Shown here piece after piece: positions 56,530 to 64,000 of a DNA stretch of 64,000 nt; position 1 is the first letter of the stretch, and every line of letters begins with the position of its first letter. Below the pieces are notes generated by a model. That model had not been told where the DNA came from. It worked only from the letters and a program-made list of their open reading frames with translations, and searched no databases. Both the position numbers and the translations under genes were made by a program. This DNA comes from Ceratothoa steindachneri (Eukaryota; Arthropoda; Malacostraca; Isopoda; Cymothoidae): the NCBI GenBank assembly GCA_963969495.1, contig OZ018333.1, forward strand, positions 84,700,732 through 84,764,731. Reading direction: 5' to 3'.

Positions 56530-59500
56530 GCTTCCGTTCTTCCTCCTTTTTCTTAGCCTGGAGCTCCCTCTCGCGCCCGTCACATTCAAATGCCGGAAGC
56601 TTCCGTTCTTCTTCCTCTTTCTTAGCCTGGCGCTTCCTCTCGCGCTTCTCACATTCGAATGCCGGAAGCTTCAGTTCTTCCTTCTTTTTCTTAGCCTCGT
56701 GCTCCCTCTCGTGCTCCTCACATTCGAATGCCAGAAGCTTCCGTCCTGGCTCCTTTTTCTTAGCCTAGCGCTCCCTCTTGCGCTCCTCACATTTGAATGC
56801 CAGACGCTTCCGTTCTTCCTCCTCTTTCTTAGCCTAGCGCTCCCTCTTGCGCTCCTCACATTAAAATGCCAGAAGCATCCGTTCTTCCTCCTCTTTCTTA
56901 GCCTGGTGCTTCCTCTCGCGCTCCTCACATTCGAATGCCAGAAGCTTCCGTTCTTCCTTCTCTTTTTGAGCCGGGCGCTCCCACTCGCGCTCCTCACATT
57001 CGATGCCAGAAGCTTCCGTTCTTCCTCCTCTTTCTTAGCCTGGCGCTTCCTCCCCGGCTCCTCACATTCGAATCCCAGAAGCTTCCGTTCTTCCTCCTCT
57101 TTCTTAGCCTGGCGCTCCCTATCGCGCTCCGCACATTCGAATTACAGAAGCTTCCGTTCTTTCTTCTCTTTTTTAGCCTGGCCCTCCCACTCGCGCTCCT
57201 CACATTCGAATGCCAGAAGCTTAGGTTTTTCCTCCTCTTTCTTAGCCTGGCGCTTCCGAACGCGCTCTTTACATTCGAATGCAGGAAGCTTCCGTTCTTC
57301 CTCCTCTTTCTTGTTCTGGCGCTCCCTCTTGCACTACTCACATTCGAATGCCAGAAGCTTCAGTTCTTCCTTCTCTTTGTTAACCTTGCGCTCTCTCTCG
57401 CGCACCTCACATTCGAATGCTAGAAGCTTTCGTTCTTCCTCCTCTTTCTTAGCCTGGCATTTCCTCTCGCGCTCCTCAAATTTGAATGCCAGACGCCTTT
57501 GTTCTTCCTCCTCTTTCTTAGCCTAGCGCTCCTTCCCCCGTTCCTCACATTCGAATGCCAGAAGCATCCGTTCTTCCTCCTCTTTCTTAGCCTAGCGCTC
57601 CCTCCCCCCTCCTCACATTCGAATGCCAGAAGCATTCGTTTTTCCTCCTCTTTCTTAGCCTGGTGCTCCCTCTCGCGCTCCTCACATTCGAATGCCAGAA
57701 GCTTCCGTTCTTTCTTCTCTTTTTTAGCCTGGCGCTCCTACGCGCGCTCCTCACATTCGAATGCCAGAAGCTTCCGTTCTTCCTCGTCTTTCTTAGCCTG
57801 GTGTTTCCTCTCCTGCTCCTCACATTTAAATGCCGGAAGCTTTCGTTCTTCCTCCTCTTTCTTGGCCTGGCGCTCCCTCTCGCGCTCCTCACATTCGAAT
57901 GCCAAAAGCTTCCATTCTTCCTTCTCTGTTTTAGCCTGGCCCTCCCACTCGCGCTCCTTACATTCGAATGCCAGAAGCTTCCGTTTTTTCTCCTCTTTCT
58001 TAGCCTGGCGCTTCCGAACGCGCTCCTTACATTCGAATGCAGGAAGCTTCCGTTCTTCCTCCTCTTTCTTGTCCTGGCGCTCCCTCTCGCACTACTCACA
58101 TTCGAATTTTAGAAGCTTCCGTTCTTCCTCCTCTTTCTTAGCCTGGCGCTCCCTTTCTCGCTGCTCCCATTTGAATGCTAGAAGCTTTCGTTCTTCCACC
58201 TCTTTTTTAGCCTGGCGCCCCCACTCGCGCTCCTCACATTCGAATGCCAGAAGCTTCCGTTCTTCCTCCTCTTTCTTAGCCTGGCGCTCCCTTTCTCGCT
58301 GCTCACATTTGAATGCTAGAAGCTTCCGTTCTTCCTCCTCTTTCTTGTCCTGGCGCTTCCTCTCGCACTACTCACATTCGAATTTTAGAAGCTTCCGTAC
58401 TTCCTCCTCTTTCTTAGCCTGGCGCTCCCTGACTCGCTGCTCACATTTGAATGCTAGAAGCTTCCGTTCTTCCTCCTCTTTCTTAGCCTGGCGGTCCCTC
58501 TCGCGCTCCTCACAGTCGAATGCCAGAAGCTTCCTTTCTTCCTCCTCTTTTTCAGCTTGGCGCTATCTCTCGCACTCCTCACATTTGAAGGTCTGGAGCT
58601 TCCGTTTTTCCTTCTCTTTCTTAGCCTGGCGCTTCCTCTCGCGCTCCCCACAATCGAATGCCAGAAGCTTCTGTTCTTCCTCCTCTTTCTTAGCCTGGCG
58701 CTCCCTCTCGTGCTCCTCATATTTGAATGCCTAAAGCTTCCGTTCTTCCTCCTCTTTCTTAACCTGGTGCTCCTTCTCGTGCTCCTCACATTCGAATGCC
58801 AGAAGCTTTCGTTCTTGCTCCTTTTTCTCAGCCTGGCGCTCCCTCCTGTGCTTCTCACATTCGAATGCCGAAAGCTTCTGTTATTCTTCCTCATTCTTAG
58901 CCTTGCGCTTCCTCTCGCGCTCCTAACATTTGAATGCCGGAAGCTTCCGTTCTTCCTCCTCCTTCTTAGCCTGGCAATCAGTCTCGCGCTCCTCACAGTC
59001 GAATGCCTAACGCTTCCGTTCTTCCAACTGTTTCTTAGCCTGGCGCTCCCTCTCGCGCTCCTCACATTCGAATGCCAGAAGCTTCCGTTTCTCCTCCTCT
59101 TCCTTAACCTGGCGCTCCCTCTTGTGCTCCTCACATTCGAAAGCCAGAAGCTTCCTTTCTTCCTTCTCTTTCTCAGCTTGGCGCTCCCTCTCGCACTCCT
59201 CACATTCGAATGCCAGAAGCTTCCGTTCTTTCTCCTCTTTTTTAGCCTGGCGCCTCCACTCGCGCTCCTCACATTCGAATGCCGGAAGCTTTCGTTCTTC
59301 CTCCTTCTTTTTAGCCTGGCGCTCCCACTCGCGCTCCTCACATTCGAATGCCAGAAGCTTTCGTTCTTGCTCCTTTTTCTCAGCCTGGCGCTCCCTCCCG
59401 CGCTATTCACATTCGAATGCCGAAAGCTTCCGTTATTCTTCCTCATTCTTAGCCTTGCGCTTCCTCTCGCGCTCCTAACATTTGAATGCCGGAAGCTTCC

Positions 59501-62500
59501 GCTCTTCCTCCTCCTTCTTAGCCTGGTGCCCCCACTCGCGCTCCTTACATTCGAATGCCGGAAGCTTTCGTTCTTCCTCCTTCTTTTTAGCCTGGCGCTC
59601 CCTCTCGCGCTCCTCACATTCGAATGCCAGAAGCTTCCGTTTCTCCTCCTCTTCCTTAACCTGGCGCTCCCTCTTGTGCTCCTCACATTTGAAAGCCAGA
59701 AGCTTCCTTTCTTCCTTCTCTTTCTCAGCTTGGCGCTCCCTCTCGCACTCCTCACATTCGAATGCCAGAAGCTTCCGTTTTTTCTCCTCTTTTTTAGCCT
59801 GGCGCCCCCACTCGCGCTCCTCACATTCGAATGCCAGAAGCTTCCGTTCTTCCTTCTCTTTCTCAGCCTGGCGCTTCCTCTCCGGCTCCTCACATTCGAA
59901 TCACAGAAGCTTCCGTTCTTCCTTCTCTTTCTTAGCCTAGCGCTTCCTCTCGCGCTCCGCACATTCGAATAACAGAAGCTTCCGTTCTTCCTTTTCTTTT
60001 TTAGCCTGGCCCTTCCACTCGCGCTCCTCACATTCGAATGCCAGAAGCTTAGGTTTTTCCTCCTCTTTATTAGCCTGGCGCTTCCGAACGCGTTTTTTAC
60101 ATTCGAATGCAGGAAGCTTCCGTTCTTCCTGCTCTTTCTGGTCCTGGCGCTCCTTCTCGCACCACTCACATTCAAATGCCAGAAGCTTCAGTTCTTCCTC
60201 CTCTTTGTTAGCCTTGCGCTCTCTCTCGCGCACCTCACATTCGAATGCTAGAAGCTTTCGTTCTTCCTCCTCTTTCTTAGCCTGGCATTTCCTCTCGCGC
60301 TCCTCAAATTTGAATGCCAGACGCCTTTGTTCTTCCTCCTCTTTCTTAGCCTAGCGCTCCCTTCCCCGCTCCTCACATTCGAATGCCAGAAGCATCCGTT
60401 CTTCCTCCTCTTTCTTAGCCTGGTGCTCCCTCTCTCGCTCCTCACATTCGAATGCCGGAAGCTTCCGTTCTTCTTCCTCTTTATTAGCCTGGCGCTTCCT
60501 CTCGCGCTTCTCACATTCGAATGCCGGAAGCTTCAGTTCTTCCTTCTTTTTCTTAGCCTCGTGCTCACTCTCGTGCTCCTCACATTCGAATGCCAGAAGC
60601 TTCCGTCCTGGATCCTTTTTCTTAGCCTAGCGCTCCCTCTTGCGCTCCTCACATTTGAATGCCAGACGCTTCCGTTCTTCCTCCTTTTTCTTAGCCTAGC
60701 GCTCCCTCTTGCGCTCCTCACATTAAAATGCCAGAAGCATCCGTTCTTCCTCCTCTTTCTTAGCCTGGTGCTTCCTCTCGCGCTCCTCACATTCGAATGC
60801 CAGAAGCTTCCGTTCTTCCTTCTCTTTTTGAGCCGGGCGCTCCCACTCGCGCTCCTCACATTCGAATGCCAGAAGCTTCCGTTCTTCCTCCTCTTTCTTA
60901 GCCTGGCGCTTCCTCCCCGGCTCCTCACATTCGAATCCCAGAAGCTTCCGTTCTTCCTCCTCTTTCTTAGCCTGGCGCTCCCTATCGCGCTCCGCACATT
61001 CGAATAACAGAAGCTTCCGTTCTTCCTTCTCTTTTTTAGCCTGGCCCTCCCACTCGCGCTCCTCACATTCGAATGCCAGAAGCTTAGGTTTTTCCTCCTC
61101 TTTCTTAGCCTGGCGCTTCCGAACGCGCTCTTTACATTCGAATGCAGGAAGCTTCCGTTCTTCCTCCTCTTTCTTGTTCTGGCGCTCCCTCTTGCACTAC
61201 TCACATTCGAATGCCAGAAGCTTCAGTTCTTCCTCCTCTTTGTTAACCTTGCGCTCTCTCTCGCGCACCTCACATTCGAATGCTAGAAGCTTTCGTTCTT
61301 CCTCCTCTTTCTTAGCCTGGCATTTCCTCTCGCGCTCCTCAAATTTGAAATCCAGACGCCTTTGTTCTTCCTCCTTTTTCTTAGCCTAGCGCTCCTTCCC
61401 CCGTTCCTCACATTCGAATGCCAGAAGCATCCGTTCTTCCTCCTCTTTCTTAGCCTAGCGCTCCCTCCCCCGCTCCTCACATTCGAATGCCAGAAGCATC
61501 CGTTTTTCCTCCTCTTTCTTAGCCTGGTGCTCCCTCTCGCGCTCCTCACATTCGAATGCCAGAAGCTTCCGTTCTTTCTTCTCTTTTTTAGCCTGGCGCT
61601 CCCACGCGCGCTCCTCACATTCGAATGCCAGAAGCTTCCGTTCTTCCTCCTCTTTCTTAGCCTGGTGTTACCTCTCCTGCTCCTCACATTTAAATGCCGG
61701 AAGCTTTCGTTCTTCCTCCTCTTTCTTGGCCTGGCGCTCCCTCTCGCGCTCCTCACATTCAAATGCCAAAAGCTTCCATTCTTCCTTCTCTGTTTTAGCC
61801 TGGCCCTCCCACTCGCGCTCCTTACATTCGAATGCCAGAAGCTTCCGTTTTTTCTCCTCTTTCTTAGCCTGGCGCTTCCGAACGCGCTCCTTACATTCGA
61901 ATGCAGGAAGCTTCCGTTCTTCCTCCTCTTTCTTAGCCTGGTGCACCCTCTCGCGCTCCTCACATTCGAATGCCAGAAGCTTCCGTTCTTCCTCTTCTTT
62001 CTAAGCATGGCACTCCCTCTCACGCTCCTTAGATTTGAATGCCGGAAGCTTCCGTTCTTCCTCCTCTTTCTTGTCCTGGCGCTCCCTCTCGCACTACTCA
62101 CATTCGAATTTTAGAAGCTTCCGTACTTCCTCTTCTTTCTTAGCCTGGCGCTCCCTTTCTCGCTGCTCACATTTGAATGCTAGAAGCTTCCGTTCTTCCT
62201 CCTCTTTCTTAGCCTGGCGGTCCCTCTCGCGCTCCTCACATTCGAATGCCAGAAGCTTCCTTTCTTCCTCCTCTTTCTCAGCTTGGCGCTATCTCTCGCA
62301 CTCCTCACATTTGAAGGTCTGGAGCTTCCGTTTTTCCTTCACTTTCTTAGCCTGGCGCTTCCTCTCGTGCTCCCCACAATCGAATGCCAGAAGCTTCTGT
62401 TCTTCCTCCTCTTTCTTAGCCTGGCGCTCACTCTCGTGCTCCTCATATTTGAATGCCTAAAGCTTCCGTTCTTCCTCCTCTTTCTTAACCTGGTGCTCCT

Positions 62501-64000
62501 TCTCGTGCTCCTCACATTCGAATGCCAGAAGCTTTCCTTCTTGCTCCTTTTTCTCAGCCTGGCGCTCCCTCCCGCGCTTCTCACATTCGAATGCCGAAAG
62601 CTTCCGTTATTCTTCCTCATTCTTAGCCTTGCGCTTCCTTTCGCGCTCCTAACATTTGAATGCCGGAAGCTTCCGTTCTTCCTCCTCCTTCTTAGCCTGG
62701 CAATCAGTCTCGCGCTCCTCACAGTCGAATGCCTAACGCTTCCGTTCTTCCAACTGTTTCTTAGCCTGGCGCTCCCTCTCGCGCTCCTCACATTCGAATG
62801 CCAGAAGCTTCCGTTTCTCCTCCTCTTCCTTAACCTGGCGCTCCCTCTTGTGCTCCTCACATTCGAAAGCCAGAAGCTTCGTTTCCTTCTTCTCTTTCTC
62901 AGCTTTGCGCTCCCTCTCGCACTCCTCACATTCGAATGCCAGAAGCTTCCGTTCTTTCTCCTCTTTTTTAGCCTGGCGCCTCCACTCGCGCTCCTCACAT
63001 TCGAATGCCGGAAGCTTTCGTTCTTCCTCCTTCTTTTTAGCCTGGCGCTCCCACTCGCGCTCCTCACATTCGAATGCCAGAAGCTTTCGTTCTTGCTCCT
63101 TTTTCTCAGCCTGGCGCTCCCTCCCGCGCTTCTCACATTCGAATGCCGAAAGCTTCCGTTATTCTTCCTCATTCTTAGCCTTGCGCTTCCTCTCGCGCTC
63201 CTAACATTTGAATGCCGGAAGCTTCCGTTCTTCCTCCTCCTTCTTAGCCTGGCGCCCCCACTCGCGCTCCTTACATTCGAATGCCGGAAGCTTTCGTTCT
63301 TCCTCCTTCTTTTTAGCCTGGCGCTCCCTCTCGCGCTCCTCACATTCGAATGCCAGAAGCTTCCGTTTCTCCTCCTCTTCCTTAACCTGCCGCTCCCTCT
63401 TGTGCTCCTCACATTCGAAAGCCAGAAGCTTCCTTCCTTCCTTCTCTTTCTCAGCTTGGCGCTCCCTCTCGCACTCCTCACATTCGAATGCCAGAAGCTT
63501 CCGTTCTTTCTCCTCTTTTTTAGCCTAGCGCCCCCACTCGCGCTCCTCACATTCGAATGCCAGAAGCTTCCGTTCTTCCTTCTCTTTCTCAGCCTGGCGC
63601 TTCCTCTCCGGCTCTTCACATTCGAATCCCAGAAGCTTCCGTTCTTCCTCCTCTTTCTTAGCCCTAGCGCTTCCTCTCGCGCTCCGCACATTCGAATAAC
63701 AGAAGCTTCCGTTCTTTCTTTTCTTTTTTAGCCTGGCCCTCCCACTCGCGCTCCTCACATTCGAATGCCAGAAGCTTAGGTTTTTCCTCCTCTTTATTAG
63801 CCTGGCGCTTCCGAACGCGTTTTTTACATTCGAATGCAGGAAGCTTGCGTTCTTATCCTCTTTCTGGTCCTGGCGCTCCTTCTCGCACCACTCACATTCA
63901 AATGCCAGAAGCTTCAGTTCTTCCTCCTCTTTGTTAGCCTTGCGCTCTCTCTCGCACACCTCACATTCGAATGCTAGAAGCTTTCGTTCTTCCTCCTCTT
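56530..64000 (-). repeat. Large duplication inside the minisatellite (about 3.7-3.9 kb)
   Basis: Rare variants recur at a fixed long step. CCGTCCTGG is at 56741 and 60603 (3862 bp). GAATGCCTAACG is at 59001 and 62727 (3726 bp). The sequences starting TTTGAAGGTCTGGAGCTTCC (about 58587 and 62311) are also 3726 bp apart. 3726 is 54 units. The step falls by about two units (137 bp) between 57.5 and 59.0 kb because the first copy has extra units there. Confidence 0.85.

Larger units (their letters stand above)
51088..64000 (-). repeat. 69-bp minisatellite, about 187 units, derived from a Gag coiled-coil segment
   Basis: The unit on the plus strand reads roughly GAAGCTTCCGTTCTTCCTCC, TCTTTCTTAGCCTGGCGCTC, CCTCTCGCGCTCCTCACATT, CGAATGCCA. 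On the minus strand it encodes 23 residues (LLAFECEERERERQAK, then KEEEERK), with one Cys per unit and strongly alternating charge. Units differ by about 5-20 percent and occasional 1-bp indels. Nearly every unit has a HindIII site (AAGCTT) and a TTCGAA. The array continues past the right edge. Sense frame, orientation and composition match the adjacent gag N-terminal part. Long frames in four of six readings exist only because 69 is divisible by 3 and the unit lacks stops in them; I do not treat them as genes. Confidence 0.95.

Noticed and set aside
51600..63960. Long open frames on both strands of the minisatellite as real genes
   Set aside because: They exist because the 69-bp unit is a multiple of three and lacks stops in several frames. 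One-base indels between blocks change frame, and no start or splice context supports a gene.
30969..64000. CRISPR array
   Set aside because: Units are continuous repeats of 734 or 69 bp without unique spacers, in animal DNA with introns and retrotransposons.
1..64000. tRNA or rRNA genes
   Set aside because: I looked for cloverleaf-like and rRNA-like stretches by eye and found none I could support; a covariance-model search would settle it.

Overview
The window is nuclear DNA of an animal, most likely an arthropod. The evidence is spliced coding sequence, a C2H2 zinc-finger gene, and a dense load of Penelope, LOA, CR1, I/Jockey-like, Ty3/gypsy, piggyBac and mariner elements. I cannot name the species. 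I see only one plausible host gene. Nearly everything else is mobile-element sequence at different stages of decay, plus two large tandem arrays that grew out of retrotransposon coding sequence.

Layout, left to right. 0-2.1 kb holds an AT-rich direct repeat and a decayed Penelope-like element (minus strand, reverse transcriptase plus GIY-YIG endonuclease). 2.85-9.46 kb is a LOA-like non-LTR retrotransposon on the minus strand, split by a 2.6-kb piggyBac element (6449-9089) at a TTAA-type site inside its ORF1. 9.8-13.1 kb carries scattered CR1 fragments and 3' ends of a non-LTR family called here NLR-B. A zinc-finger gene on the plus strand appears to have an acidic exon at 11940-12095 and a 16-finger exon at 19980-21542. 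Its intron of about 7.9 kb has absorbed CR1, mariner and NLR-B copy 1. 21.6-23.3 kb is a deleted NLR-B copy 3, 23.3-27.4 kb is another non-LTR family (NLR-C), and 27.4-41.4 kb is NLR-B copy 2.

Inside NLR-B copy 2, a 734-bp piece of the reverse-transcriptase 3' portion has been amplified into 14 nearly identical head-to-tail copies (30969-41240), with a three-copy higher-order pattern. 41.5-42.7 kb is a mariner-type element. It sits inside a short direct repeat whose uninterrupted partner lies at 47838, and the two repeats bracket a CsRn1-like Ty3/gypsy element (43.3-47.4 kb, minus).

48.2-51.1 kb is a second Ty3/gypsy element (minus) with gag, protease and integrase in that order and no reverse transcriptase between protease and integrase. 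From about 51.09 kb to the right edge (at least 12.9 kb) runs a 69-bp minisatellite of about 187 units. It encodes a 23-residue Glu/Arg/Lys-rich repeat on the minus strand. It joins the gag gene of the second gypsy element in orientation and type of sequence, so it looks like a runaway expansion of a Gag coiled-coil segment. It has its own higher-order structure: a 553-bp unit of eight repeats, and a 3.7-3.9-kb duplication. The locus is best read as a transposon graveyard in which two unrelated retrotransposon coding segments became satellite DNA.
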